Positions 25,708 through 35,253 of a stretch of 48,434 nt of DNA are shown here, piece by piece. Numbering within the stretch: position 1 is the first letter of the stretch; every line of letters begins with the position of its first letter. Location: positions 1 through 48,434 of the forward strand of contig JABHEG010000269.1 in assembly GCA_018676675.1 (NCBI GenBank), given 5' to 3'. The position numbers and the translations under genes are program-made. The notes below the pieces were generated by a model, which did not search any database, had not been told where the DNA came from, and saw only the letters and a list, made by a program, of their open reading frames with translations. Origin of the DNA: Lentisphaerota bacterium. Lineage in GTDB: Bacteria; Verrucomicrobiota; Lentisphaeria; Oligosphaerales; JABHEG01.

Positions 25708-27451
25708 GGAGCTCCAACCCCAGTTCCCCGGCCTTCGCGGGCAGTGGCCGTCCGTTTGTATCGAGGCCGCGTACCGCGTAGTAATTGGTCCGCGCATTGA
25801 GGAACGCGTCGCGATCGACAGGCTTGATGTCGATGGCGTTGCCGCTGCTTCCTCCCTCTGCGAAGAAGCGCTTCGGGAGGTCGTCATCGGTTGCGGAAAA
25901 CCCGTTGCGCGCGTTCATGATGCGTTCGTGGTAGCAGATGCGCTCGCCGATCCTGAGCAGATCCTGGGCCGTGGATGGGACTCCGGTCACCGCCGAGTAG
26001 GCTTTGGCGAACTCCTCCAGAGATGACGCAAAGAACACGAATTTGCAGGCGGTCAGCGAGTCAACCACCGCATTTGCATCCTCGGCAATCTTGACAATGC
26101 GGGCCTTGCCTGCGAATGAGAAGCGGTCGGTCGCCACGGGTTTGCGCAGGATTTCGTGGCTGATGGGGTAGGCGCGCAGATGGCAGCCGCCCCGCGTCGA
26201 GGTGGCGTAGGCCAACGCCATCCCATAGGCGCCACGCGGGTCGTAGGCTGGCAGTTCCTGGCCTTTCACAGCCATGGCCAGCTCCGGTTCCCCTTGGCTT
26301 TCCGCATAGCGCTGTGAACCTCGTCCCAGTTCTACCCCGAGCCCTCTTGCTTGACCGATGTCCTCCAAGAGGGACAGGATGCGGCTGCCGGAAATGCTAT
26401 CCCCCGTGAGCTCTGCATGGCAGGCGAGGGTGACGGCTGCCGAGATGGTATCCATGCCCATCCGGTTACACAGGGCGTTGGCCTGGGTGACGATGTCGAT
26501 GTCGTCGTTGCCCAGGAGGGCGCTGAAGTGGGACATGGTCTCGAATTCGGGCAGGTGGGTTCCTTCCGCCGTGACCTTCTTGCAGAGAATATGGCACCCA
26601 TTGCACCCCGTCCGCTTCGGTGCGTAACGTTCCTTGTATGCTGCTGCATTTGCGACTCGGGCCCGGTCAAAAACCGTTTCGCGGAAGTTGGCGGTCGGCA
26701 TCATCCGGCGGCTATCCATCAGGTCGTACAGTGCGCCGGTGCCGTACTGGGCGATTCCGAGTTCACCCAGCAGAACCGGGCTGGCCGCGATCTGCCGGAA
26801 GACATCTTCCCGAGCCTGTTTGAGGCCGTCTGGATCAAGGACGTGGACCTTGCCTGTTCCCTTGACTGTCATGTACTTCAGGTTCTTGGCTGCGAACACC
26901 AGGCCGAGACCGTTCCGCCCCGCAGCATGTCCGGAGTCGACCATGATGCTGGCATATCGCACGCCATTCTCCGCGGCCGGCCCGATCAGGGCTGTCGCGC
27001 CCTTCCCGTTCAGGCGTGCGGCGCACGTCTCCGTGTCCGTTCCACGCAGATCCTCGGCGTCGACCACCACGACGGTGTCGTCCACGATCTCCACACCACA
27101 CATACGCGTACCGGCGCCACGGACGATGATGCCGTCGAGTCCGGCACGCTTCAACTGGTTGCCGAGGGTGCCGCCGACCGAGGTATCACCAATCGTGCCG
27201 GTGAGTGGAGAGCGTGACATTACGCAGCAACGGCCGGACGTCGGTGAGGCGGTACCTACCAGCGGACCGGTCATGAGAATGAGCGGCATCTCCGGGGCGT
27301 CCCAGCGTCGTGTTACATCAGGGCTCAGATAGTAGCCGGCCAGGCCCTTGCCTCCGAGCCAGGTTTCGTACAGACTGGGGGATGGCCGCTCGAAGGTGTG
27401 TGTTCCGGCGGTGAGATCAATGTGGAGAATCGTGCCGGTCCAGCCGTGCAT
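25691..27451 (-). CDS. Aldehyde:ferredoxin oxidoreductase family tungsten/molybdenum enzyme
   Basis: Predicted 586-residue enzyme oxidising an aldehyde to the acid with a tungstopterin (or molybdopterin) and one 4Fe-4S cluster. The N-terminus MHGWTGTILHIDLTAG and ETWLGGKGLAGYYL are family hallmarks, as are GRCCVMSRSPLTGTIGDTSVGG near 73-94 and GPAAENGVRYASIMVDSGHAAGRNG near 158-181 for cofactor binding. Cluster ligands are C283, C286 and C290 in TGCNGCHILCKK, and C469 in DSLTACKFVFF. Length is normal. A GGAG lies 8 bases before the ATG at 27451. It is the promoter-proximal gene of a pair with the class II aldolase-like gene. Such enzymes imply an anaerobic or microaerobic lifestyle. The aldehyde is not identified. 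Confidence 0.93.
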   Translation of the reverse strand: MHGWTGTILHIDLTAGTHTFERPSPSLYETWLGGKGLAGYYLSPDVTRRWDAPEMPLILMTGPLVGTASPTSGRCCVMSRSPLTGTIGDTSVGGTLGNQLKRAGLDGIIVRGAGTRMCGVEIVDDTVVVVDAEDLRGTDTETCAARLNGKGATALIGPAAENGVRYASIMVDSGHAAGRNGLGLVFAAKNLKYMTVKGTGKVHVLDPDGLKQAREDVFRQIAASPVLLGELGIAQYGTGALYDLMDSRRMMPTANFRETVFDRARVANAAAYKERYAPKRTGCNGCHILCKKVTAEGTHLPEFETMSHFSALLGNDDIDIVTQANALCNRMGMDTISAAVTLACHAELTGDSISGSRILSLLEDIGQARGLGVELGRGSQRYAESQGEPELAMAVKGQELPAYDPRGAYGMALAYATSTRGGCHLRAYPISHEILRKPVATDRFSFAGKARIVKIAEDANAVVDSLTACKFVFFASSLEEFAKAYSAVTGVPSTAQDLLRIGERICYHERIMNARNGFSATDDDLPKRFFAEGGSSGNAIDIKPVDRDAFLNARTNYYAVRGLDTNGRPLPAKAGELGLELHAETD

Positions 27452-27552
27452 TGAGTTGGCTCCGTAGCGAGAGGGGCTCTGGGGCGTGACAGGGCCATAC
27501 CTTATCGCACTCACGGCGTCTTTTCAGTCGCTTCTAATGTGTGCAGGGCCAA

Positions 27553-27579
27553 TTCACTCCGCGCTTCGCGCGTTATAGT
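27553..27579 (+). promoter_or_regulatory. Possible promoter for the efflux operon
   Basis: TATAGT at 27574-27579 makes a good -10 box. TTCACT at 27553-27558 is a weak -35 with a short 15-bp spacer. The spacer contains a small perfect stem, cgcgc-ttc-gcgcg. It lies about 115 bp upstream of the first adaptor gene and about 100 bp from the divergent oxidoreductase start. Confidence 0.3.
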
Positions 27580-27692
27580 ATGAACTGCCCTGTGTGCTGA
27601 CAGACGACGACATGAGTTGACAAGCTGTTCTCGCGACTTGATGTCTGCGCAGCGTCCGAACGGAAATGGAGATAGGCCTCTGAAGAGGCCAT

Positions 27693-30305
27693 TTGCTTTT
27701 GCTCGAACTCGACGACGACCATCCTCACCTGCTCCGCTTCCCGCCGCCATCGCTTCCCTTCCTTATTGGCCTGGCGGCCGTTGCGTTCCTGGCTCCGCGC
27801 AGTGCTGCGGAACGCATTGAGCAGCGGTCTTTCTCCTTCCGCACGAGGATCACCGTGCGTTGCTTTGCCGAACAGGCAGAGACCATCACAGCGCCGCTCA
27901 ACTATCCTCAGCTGCAGTACGTCGTTCCCGACGGTTCGCTGGTCGAGAAGGGCACGGTCATCACCGAGTTCGATCAGGAAAGCATCGAACGTCGTCTTGC
28001 CGACTTGGAGCATGAACGGGTGGTCGTCCAGGCTGATCTGAAGCGCCGTCTCACCGATATTCGCAACCGTGACATGGCTTTGCATGATGAGTTGGCCGGG
28101 CTGCAGGACAACCTCTCCGTCCTTGAGGTCCAGCTCGAGCGTTACCGATCGATCCCGGAAGAGGATGATGTCGCTATCGCGAAGGGGCGCCTCAAAGTCG
28201 CTCGGCTTGAGTTCGTGGCTGCGGAGAAGGACTTCGCCACGGCCGAACGGCGATTTGAGAAGGGGATGATCTCGCCTGCCGAGATCGACCGTGAGGAGAA
28301 AGCCTATCTGGAGAAACGGGCTCGCGTGGCGTACCGCGAGGGAATGCTCAGGACCACGTCACGCCCCACTCACGCGTCCACGATTCGACAGACCGAACTG
28401 CGGATTACCAACGTAGAGCTCGAGATTGGGAAGCTCCAGCACGAAATCGCGGAGAACGCTGAGATTTCGAAGATCGGGCGTGAAGGAGCGAACACACGAG
28501 TGGAGACCCTGGAGGAGCGGATTGAGGAGAGCCGTGAGGACTTGGCGAAGACGACAATCGAGGCCCCCATCTCCGGGCACGTGATGTACCTGTCGATGTT
28601 TCGCAAGTACGCAGCCCGGACCGGCCACAAGATGTGGAAGAACTTCGCTTTCATGCGGATCCCGGACCAGAACACACTGGCGTTCAAGGGAGTACTGCTG
28701 GAATCTGAGCGTCGTTATTTCAGTGCGGGAGATCTGGTCACCATCCAGGCGACTGGCCATCCCGAAGAGACATTGACGGGCACGATCGAGTCCTTCAGCA
28801 CACTGTCGCACGACCGGAGCGAGAAGGACGAGGACCAGTCGCGTCACGCCGGTGAGACCGGGGTCATGGTCTACGACGTGGTCATCAAGGCGGACCTGAC
28901 TCCGGCGTGGCTTCGAGTCGGCATCACAGCCGAGTGTGAACTGACGTCATCCACCCCCATCGAGGGGCCAGCCATCCCCGCATCCTACATCAAGGCTGAG
29001 AACGGTGACTACCACCTGGCACTGGACGGGGTCTACCAGCATGTCACCGGAACTCTCGTTGACGGCCATCTCGTGATTGACGACCAGGAGCTGCTGGGGC
29101 GTGACGTCACCATGTTCGGGACCTTTCCCGAGGAGGAACCTGGCGGCACGACCGAGGAGGAGGGTGGTTTCCACGCTTCCGGAGAGCTGCAGCCGGCTGA
29201 CACGGCCAACGTGGCGGTGGAACGGGTCCACGGGTGGCCCAAAGTGGCCTGGCTCATCGACGAGGACAAACAGGTGAGCGAAGGAACGGTGATCGCCAAG
29301 CTTGATCCAGCCGACACGAACGAGGAGATAAAGAAGCGAAAGGCCCGGGTCAAGACATGGGCGAATCAGCGCAAGACGGAGGCTGAGAATATTGCCATCC
29401 GAGCGCGGGAGAACGAGTTCTACCTGGAGCGGGCAGGGAACCTGCTGGAGATCGAGAAATTGAGCTTCGAGCGTCTCCGCGATCAAGAGGAGACCGCCGG
29501 CCTTCTTGCCTCTCGTCTGAGCCACACGTTGGCCACGATCCGGCTCGACTTCCTCAACCGCAGGATCGAACGCGTCGAACGCACTGTCCGGACGGCCCTT
29601 TCCCCTTTGGAGATTGCCCGACTGAAACGTGACCGGCGTCGGGCTGAGCTGCAGCTGGAGTCTGCAAAGCTCCGTCTCGACAAGGCCGAGGAGGGGGTGA
29701 CGCCTCTTGAGCAGTGCCAAGCGGAGTTTGACCACTTGTCGCGCGAATTGAGCGTATCAACCTACGCGAAACGGGTCGAGACAGAGAACGCCAGGAACAG
29801 CTATATGCTGCGCCGGGCCGAGCGGTATGAACGACGGTATCAGGAGCGCCTGGACAGTATGCTGAAGCGCAAGGAGAACCTCGTGATCCGAGCTCCCCGC
29901 GCCGGCCTGGCGCAATACAGCAAGGTCTACAGCGGCGGGGTCTGGGCAAAAATCACGGTGGGAAGTCAGGTGGGACAACGTGTCGTGATCATGGAGATTG
30001 CGGATGTGACACGGATGTTTATCCGCCTCGCGATGCCGGAGAAACACTACACACGAGTCAGCCGTGGACTGGGCGTGGATGTCCGTATCCCTTCGTTGAC
30101 CGATACCACCCTCAAAGGGCGGGTGACCGAGGTGGAATTCCTCTTCCAGCGCAAGAAGCGAAAGGACGGTTCCAGGGGACTTTACTCATCCCATGAGACC
30201 TTGGGTGAGAGCATCTTCTTCATCCGGGTTGAGGTTGATGAGCAGCAGGGCGTAAAACTGAAGCCCGGGGCGATGGCTGAGGTCATTTTTCCGTTCGAGA
30301 CCTGA
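27693..30305 (+). CDS. HlyD/MacA-like membrane-fusion (periplasmic adaptor) protein with an internal duplication
   Basis: Predicted 870-residue periplasmic adaptor, about twice the usual 400-500 residues, because it holds two adaptor modules. Module 1 has half-lipoyl motifs VPDGSLVEKGTVITEFD (about 78-94) and TTIEAPISGHVMYL (about 287-300) around a long charged coiled coil, then a beta-barrel-like part to about 480. Module 2 repeats this: LIDEDKQVSEGTVIAKLD (about 521-538), a second coiled coil, LVIRAPRAGLAQY (about 730) and a barrel ending in KLKPGAMAEVIFPFE. A hydrophobic stretch, SLPFLIGLAAVAFLA, serves as signal or anchor. The start is uncertain: the only good candidate is TTG at 27693, with GAAGAGG before it inside a small hairpin. 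Its stop overlaps the start of the next adaptor gene by one base. It probably bridges MacB-like permease and TolC-like channel. Confidence 0.8.
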   Translation: MLLLELDDDHPHLLRFPPPSLPFLIGLAAVAFLAPRSAAERIEQRSFSFRTRITVRCFAEQAETITAPLNYPQLQYVVPDGSLVEKGTVITEFDQESIERRLADLEHERVVVQADLKRRLTDIRNRDMALHDELAGLQDNLSVLEVQLERYRSIPEEDDVAIAKGRLKVARLEFVAAEKDFATAERRFEKGMISPAEIDREEKAYLEKRARVAYREGMLRTTSRPTHASTIRQTELRITNVELEIGKLQHEIAENAEISKIGREGANTRVETLEERIEESREDLAKTTIEAPISGHVMYLSMFRKYAARTGHKMWKNFAFMRIPDQNTLAFKGVLLESERRYFSAGDLVTIQATGHPEETLTGTIESFSTLSHDRSEKDEDQSRHAGETGVMVYDVVIKADLTPAWLRVGITAECELTSSTPIEGPAIPASYIKAENGDYHLALDGVYQHVTGTLVDGHLVIDDQELLGRDVTMFGTFPEEEPGGTTEEEGGFHASGELQPADTANVAVERVHGWPKVAWLIDEDKQVSEGTVIAKLDPADTNEEIKKRKARVKTWANQRKTEAENIAIRARENEFYLERAGNLLEIEKLSFERLRDQEETAGLLASRLSHTLATIRLDFLNRRIERVERTVRTALSPLEIARLKRDRRRAELQLESAKLRLDKAEEGVTPLEQCQAEFDHLSRELSVSTYAKRVETENARNSYMLRRAERYERRYQERLDSMLKRKENLVIRAPRAGLAQYSKVYSGGVWAKITVGSQVGQRVVIMEIADVTRMFIRLAMPEKHYTRVSRGLGVDVRIPSLTDTTLKGRVTEVEFLFQRKKRKDGSRGLYSSHETLGESIFFIRVEVDEQQGVKLKPGAMAEVIFPFET

Positions 30306-31774
30306 TGACGACTATGAAACGCATCCTGACAATTCTCATTTCCTTCGCCGCGGTTGGCGGTGCAGCGTTCGGGCTCTTCCGATGGCGGGAACAGACTCGG
30401 CCGGAAACGAATCACGTGCCCTATACGGTTGAGACGCGCGAGCTGGCCCGAACGGTGGTCGAACGCGGGTGGCTCGTTAGTCTCGACACCGAACCGGTCG
30501 AACTCACCGCTACCGGGGAACTCCTCGAGGTGACCCCCAGCGGCAGGCGGGTTAACGCGGGCGATGTCGTCATGCGGGTGGACGACGCAGACGCCAGGGA
30601 ACGCCTCGAAGATGTTGCATATACGCTCCACGACACCGAGCAGGACAAGGCATCTTACGAGGCCAGCTATCAGTACACTGACTGTTACCAGACCAACAAC
30701 CTGCGCGAATTCGGCAAGCGCCTTGAGAAGGCCAAGCTGGAGCTGGCCGACGCATTGGAGGGGCTCAAGCCGGAAGAACGTCGGCAGCTTGAGATAGAGC
30801 TTGAGATTGCCCGCCTGGACCTGGCGGACGCGACGGGTGAGTGTGAGCGCCAAACCCGGCTTTTGGAAAAGGGGTTCATCTCCGAAGCAATGCTGGAGCC
30901 CTACCAGCGTCGAGTTGAGACATTGGCCGCCACGGTGGCTGAGGTCGAAGCGCGGATTCGCCTTGAAGAGAAGGGGATGCCGGCCGACCAGCTGGTGGCG
31001 ATCAAGAAGAGCGTGGAGAGAATCCAGGCTCAGGTTGATCGCGGTGCCCGGGCGAAGGAGCGGCGTCTGGAGGCAGCGACCAATCTGATTGCATGGGCTG
31101 AAGCCCGCATTGCCAAGAGCCAGCATGACAAGGCGCGGATCGAGGAGGAACTGGGGGCGACTGAGGTGCGTGCGCCGCGCGCCGGCATCATGGCTGTGCG
31201 CATGCAATACAACCGTCATACGAGCGGCTGGACCGAGTACAAACCCGGTGAAAAGCGCTACCGGAGCGATCGTCTCGCCGACATCGTCAACCTGGGTAAG
31301 ATGAAGGTCGAGATCATGGTGCATGAGGCCAATATTGAGGCCTTGGTGCCGGGTACATTTGCGACCATTCGTCTTCCGGCTTTCCCCGGGCGCGAGTTCG
31401 CGGGGAAAGTGACAGAGGTGGGTGGAGTTGGTCGCGACCGTGCGGACGTTGCTCCGTCAGGTTACGAGTTGGGCCGTTCGGGGGTGACCATGTTCAACGC
31501 GACCGTGTCTCTGACAGGCAATGGTGTCGAGTTTCGCCCGGGCATGTCTGCTGTCGTGGAACTGATCGTGGAGCCTGCCCGCCCACGTCTCGTCCTCCGG
31601 CGCGAGGCCGTCCAGGAGCGTGAGGGGCAGCTCGTCGTCCTCCGGGAAGCGGGAGGAGAGTTGCGCGAAGTGCCGATCAAAGGGCGCATTTTCAGCGCGA
31701 CACACATTGAGGTGGAAGAAGGGCTGAGGGATGGGGACACCGTGGTTGCGCTACGGGAGAGGGACGCATCATGA
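30305..31774 (+). CDS. HlyD/MacA-like periplasmic adaptor protein
   Basis: Predicted 489-residue adaptor. Residues about 5-24 (RILTILISFAAVGGAAFGLF) anchor it in the inner membrane. The half-lipoyl motifs are LLEVTPSGRRVNAGDVVMRVDD (about 76-97) and TEVRAPRAGIMAVRMQYN (about 285-302). Between them lie about 180 residues of coiled coil with many heptads. The C-terminal beta-barrel and membrane-proximal domains include IEALVPGTFATIRLPAFPG and the final VVLREAGGELREVPIKG...DGDTVVAL. It overlaps the stop of the duplicated adaptor (TGATG) and the start of the MacB-like gene (ATGA), so the three are translationally coupled. It would form the hexameric channel between permease and TolC, perhaps with the larger adaptor. 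Substrate unknown. Confidence 0.87.
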   Translation: MTTMKRILTILISFAAVGGAAFGLFRWREQTRPETNHVPYTVETRELARTVVERGWLVSLDTEPVELTATGELLEVTPSGRRVNAGDVVMRVDDADARERLEDVAYTLHDTEQDKASYEASYQYTDCYQTNNLREFGKRLEKAKLELADALEGLKPEERRQLEIELEIARLDLADATGECERQTRLLEKGFISEAMLEPYQRRVETLAATVAEVEARIRLEEKGMPADQLVAIKKSVERIQAQVDRGARAKERRLEAATNLIAWAEARIAKSQHDKARIEEELGATEVRAPRAGIMAVRMQYNRHTSGWTEYKPGEKRYRSDRLADIVNLGKMKVEIMVHEANIEALVPGTFATIRLPAFPGREFAGKVTEVGGVGRDRADVAPSGYELGRSGVTMFNATVSLTGNGVEFRPGMSAVVELIVEPARPRLVLRREAVQEREGQLVVLREAGGELREVPIKGRIFSATHIEVEEGLRDGDTVVALRERDAS

Positions 31775-33756
31775 ACGACGTCCTGATGACCATGCGCGGC
31801 ATCCGGCGCCACTACACGATGGGCGACAATGTCGTCCGCGCTCTGGACGGTGTTGACCTTCAGATCCGCCGCGGCGAGTTTGTCATGATCATGGGCAGCT
31901 CCGGGTCGGGGAAGTCTACGCTCATGCACCTCCTGGGCTGCCTGGATGTCCCTTCGGGTGGCGACTTCCGGCTGGGCGATGATGATGTGGCGGGCATGTC
32001 TGACGTGCTTCTGTCGCAGGTGCGTAACCGACGCATTGGGTTCGTTTTTCAGCAGTTCAATCTGCTCCACGATCTGACCGTGCTGGAGAACATCGCTCTG
32101 GCCCGGGTCTACAGCGGCATGGATCGCCGAACGCGCCTGGAGAAGGCGAGAGAGTACGCCGATCTACTTGGTCTCGGGCATCGCCTGGGGCACAAGCCGA
32201 GCGAACTCTCAGGTGGGCAGGCCCAGCGCGTGGCCATCGCCCGGGCCTTGGTCAACGAGCCTGATATCATCCTGGCCGACGAACCCACGGGGAATCTGGA
32301 CTCCCGCACGGGAGGGGAGATCATGGATGTTCTCTATGGTCTGCATGACCGGGGCTATACGGTGATCATGGTGACGCACGATCCCAAGTTTGCGGAGGGT
32401 GGAACGCGGCGGATTTTGCTGCAGGACGGCTGCGTTGTCGAAGACGTCTCCGGGGAACGCGCCATGTCCGAGTCTGTTGCTGCTGAACACAGCCGGGGGG
32501 CGACCGTGGCAGCGGGGATGAGCATCTTTGATCTCTTGCGGATCGGGGTCCGCGAAGGTCTGCTGGCCCACAAGATGCGTACCGCATTGACCATGCTGGG
32601 CATCGTCATCGCCGTGGCTGGTGTGATTGCCATGTCGTCATTTTCGTTGGGCAGCAAACAGAAGCAGGCTGACCAGATTCGAGCGTTGGGTGCGAACCTC
32701 GTACGTGTTGTCGATGGTCGTCTGGAGGGAGAGAAGCTGACTCAGGCGCGCATTGGTGGATCGGCCGGCCTTTCGCTCCGCGACCTGGAGGTGCTGCGCC
32801 AGTGTGTTCCCGGTGTTCTCCTCTCTGCCGCGGCGCGCGAGATCAAGCTCAATCCGGTTACTGATTCAGGCCAGTCCATTTCTCCTCGTACGCTCGGTGT
32901 GCTGGGAGACTACCATGAGGTCAACAACCTCCGTCTGACGGCCGGACGCTTCATCGACACTCACGACCAAACCGACAACGCACGGGTTGCGGTGCTTGGG
33001 GCGAGCATCGCAGATTCTCTTGGGGGGGATGATGCGGTCGGCAAGCACGTTCTCCTGGGCGGGAATCCCTACGAGGTGATCGGCGTGCTTGCGAACCGGA
33101 ACATCGACATCAAAGGCCTCGAGGCAACCGGCGCCAGTGACTCAAATCGGGATCTGCTGGTCCCGCTGCGCACGATCTTGAAACGCACCCGGCACCTCGA
33201 CATGCGGAGCGAGATTGATGAGATCTGCCTGCAGCTGGAATCGGAGGAGTTCCTGTACGAGGCTGGTGCCGCCATTCGGCGTGTCCTCCAGCTTGCTCAC
33301 GCCGGGCAGGACGATTTCCGTCTGGTCGTTCCGCTCGATCTGCTCAAGCAGAAGCAGCAGTCCCAGCGTCTGCTCGACATTCTGACGGCCTGCATATCGT
33401 CGATCGCTTTGGTGGTGGGAGGAATCGGCATCATGAACATCATGCTTGCCTCCGTGACGGAGCGAACCCGGGAGATCGGGATTCGTCGGGCCGTCGGGGC
33501 AACCCACCGTGACATCCTTCTGCAGTTCCTGTCCGAAGCGGTACTGATCGCTATCACAGGCGGTTTGGTCGGCTTTGTCGTTGCGGTTGCCGTTGTGGCC
33601 GCAACTTGTACGGTATTCGACTTGCCGATTGTCGTGTCACCGGTCATGGTTGCGGTGTCTGTTCTCGCATCAACCCTCACCGGACTTGTGTTCGGTTTGT
33701 ATCCTGCGGCTCAAGCCGCAGCGGAAAACCCAGTAGAGGCCCTCCGGTATGAATAG
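31771..33756 (+). CDS. MacB-like ABC transporter, fused ATPase and permease
   Basis: Predicted 661-residue transporter of the MacB type. The ATPase (1 to about 225) has Walker A MGSSGSGKST at 41-50, the signature LSGGQAQRVAIARAL starting near 146, Walker B IILADEPTGNLD near 166-177 and the switch histidine in MVTHDPKF. The permease (about 255-661) starts with a membrane helix, TMLGIVIAVAGVIAMSSF, followed by a periplasmic domain of about 250 residues. It ends with an FtsX domain of three helices containing GGIGIMNIMLASVTERTREIG and GLVFGLYPAAQAA, both typical of MacB. The four-helix plan fits a tripartite export machine that moves periplasmic substrates through a TolC channel. The gene overlaps its neighbours by 4 and 8 bp. 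Substrates of this class include macrolides, peptides and lipopeptides; nothing here decides. Confidence 0.93.
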   Translation: MNDVLMTMRGIRRHYTMGDNVVRALDGVDLQIRRGEFVMIMGSSGSGKSTLMHLLGCLDVPSGGDFRLGDDDVAGMSDVLLSQVRNRRIGFVFQQFNLLHDLTVLENIALARVYSGMDRRTRLEKAREYADLLGLGHRLGHKPSELSGGQAQRVAIARALVNEPDIILADEPTGNLDSRTGGEIMDVLYGLHDRGYTVIMVTHDPKFAEGGTRRILLQDGCVVEDVSGERAMSESVAAEHSRGATVAAGMSIFDLLRIGVREGLLAHKMRTALTMLGIVIAVAGVIAMSSFSLGSKQKQADQIRALGANLVRVVDGRLEGEKLTQARIGGSAGLSLRDLEVLRQCVPGVLLSAAAREIKLNPVTDSGQSISPRTLGVLGDYHEVNNLRLTAGRFIDTHDQTDNARVAVLGASIADSLGGDDAVGKHVLLGGNPYEVIGVLANRNIDIKGLEATGASDSNRDLLVPLRTILKRTRHLDMRSEIDEICLQLESEEFLYEAGAAIRRVLQLAHAGQDDFRLVVPLDLLKQKQQSQRLLDILTACISSIALVVGGIGIMNIMLASVTERTREIGIRRAVGATHRDILLQFLSEAVLIAITGGLVGFVVAVAVVAATCTVFDLPIVVSPVMVAVSVLASTLTGLVFGLYPAAQAAAENPVEALRYE

Positions 33757-35059
33757 TCTTCGCGTGCTGACCCTTTGTTTGCTGTCCGGGTTGAGTGCTG
33801 TCGCCCAGGAGAGCCTTTCCTTGAATGAATGCCTCGCCTATGCGCTGGTGAATTCCCGGGAGCTGCACAAGCTTCGCATTGCTCAGGACAGCCAGAAGCT
33901 CAACACCATGGTGCGGCGTGGGAAGTTCCGCTTCGGCATCTCGGCGAACAGCAGCCACGGGATCGAGGCCGAGGACACGACTGGATCAGTCACGCTCCGG
34001 AAAGAGCTCCCCGGCAGCATCAATGTGTCGGCTACCGGTGCGGCCAACGACTATGGTGACTCAACGGATACGGCCCAGATGGCGTTCCAGATTTCCAAGG
34101 TGATCCTCGGCGGGGGATCGATCCAGGAGTCGATGCTGGACATCGACAATAGCCTGCTCGACGAGCTCGTGAAGCAGAACCAAGTGCGCCGTTACGAGCG
34201 CGAGCTCTCCTATAGAGTCAAACGAAACTTCTACCGCCTGATCCGGAACAAGCAGACGCTGCGGATCAATCAGATGCGCCTGGAACGGGCCCGGAAGAAC
34301 CTTGAGCATGCGGTGGAGCGCCAACGGCCTCTGGACATCGCCACGGCGCGGACCGAAGTGCCGGAGAATGAAGCGGCCGTGCTGCGCGCGGAACGTCTGA
34401 TCGCCTCCTCGCTTGACGAACTCAAGGAACTCATCGGCATGGAGATGCTCTTTGCGCTCAGCCTGGACACGACCTTCGCCTTTGCGGAGAGTGAATTCGA
34501 CATCAGTGACGACATCATCTTCTGCTATGCGAACCACGAGGACATACTGAATGCCGAGCTGCAGAAGAAGAAGCTCGAGAACGAGTTGCCGGTACGTCGG
34601 GCCCGCCGTTTGCCCAAAGTCACTCTGTCCGGGACCGCTACCCAAGACAGCGAGGATGGGGTGAACCTGAGCGGCGACTCCGAGGGGCGTGTTGGCCTGG
34701 CTCTGTCGTGGGAGTTAGGAGGGGTGACCGAACGCCTGAATGCCGAACGCCTCACGAACGACGTCCGCTCCAAACAGATCGACATCCTTGACCTCAAACA
34801 GGGCAAGGTCCGCTCGATCCGGGATCTGGGCCGGCGGCTTGAGGAAACGCTTCAGCTGATCAGGCTTCAGGAGCAGAAGATCACGGTTGCTGAACTGAGG
34901 TCAGAGCTCTACGCGGATCGCTGGGAGAACGGTGAGATCGACATACTCGAGTACATCCGCAGCCAGAACGACCTCGAGAACAGTCGCATCGCGCTGATAA
35001 ACCACCAGACCAGCTACATGGAACTGGTCGGGGAGTATGACTTCACCGTGGGACGGTGA
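33749..35059 (+). CDS. TolC-like outer-membrane efflux protein
   Basis: Predicted 436-residue exported protein with a signal peptide at about 1-19 (MNSLRVLTLCLLSGLSAVAQ). It has the OEP pattern: SLNECLAYALVNSRELHKLRIAQDSQ at the start of the first repeat, long amphipathic helices such as RRYERELSYRVKRNFYRLIRNKQ, and a second repeat beginning ITVAELRSELYADRWENGEIDILEYI. Two beta-strand regions, ISANSSHGIEAEDTTGSVT and VTLSGTATQDSEDGVN, would form the barrel. It is the last gene of the efflux operon and overlaps the MacB-like gene by 8 bp. No second channel gene is nearby, so this is the exit duct for this system. The call is good although sequence in this family is poorly conserved. Confidence 0.85.
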   Translation: MNSLRVLTLCLLSGLSAVAQESLSLNECLAYALVNSRELHKLRIAQDSQKLNTMVRRGKFRFGISANSSHGIEAEDTTGSVTLRKELPGSINVSATGAANDYGDSTDTAQMAFQISKVILGGGSIQESMLDIDNSLLDELVKQNQVRRYERELSYRVKRNFYRLIRNKQTLRINQMRLERARKNLEHAVERQRPLDIATARTEVPENEAAVLRAERLIASSLDELKELIGMEMLFALSLDTTFAFAESEFDISDDIIFCYANHEDILNAELQKKKLENELPVRRARRLPKVTLSGTATQDSEDGVNLSGDSEGRVGLALSWELGGVTERLNAERLTNDVRSKQIDILDLKQGKVRSIRDLGRRLEETLQLIRLQEQKITVAELRSELYADRWENGEIDILEYIRSQNDLENSRIALINHQTSYMELVGEYDFTVGR

Positions 35060-35115
35060 AGGCCGGGAGAGCGGGTTGGTTCAGGAGTGGGGATTGGGGA
35101 CTGGACACGATTGTT

Positions 35116-35253
35116 TCGTGTGCAACTACCCCGTTTCTGAGCACCGGTCAGTCGCCGTCCGGAGGCCGCCTTCCACACTGAATCGGACGCCCCCAAAGTG
35201 GGAGGCGGCCTCTGGACGGCGACCGGTCTGGCCCCCGACGGAAGTTACACCCT
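35116..35253 (-). repeat. 138-bp dispersed palindromic element, family A, copy 2
   Basis: This is the inverted copy of 14584-14721 and has the same length, with only scattered substitutions. The 71-bp core is at 35152-35222. It lies about 55 bp after the efflux operon stop codon and could be folded in that transcript. Confidence 0.9.
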
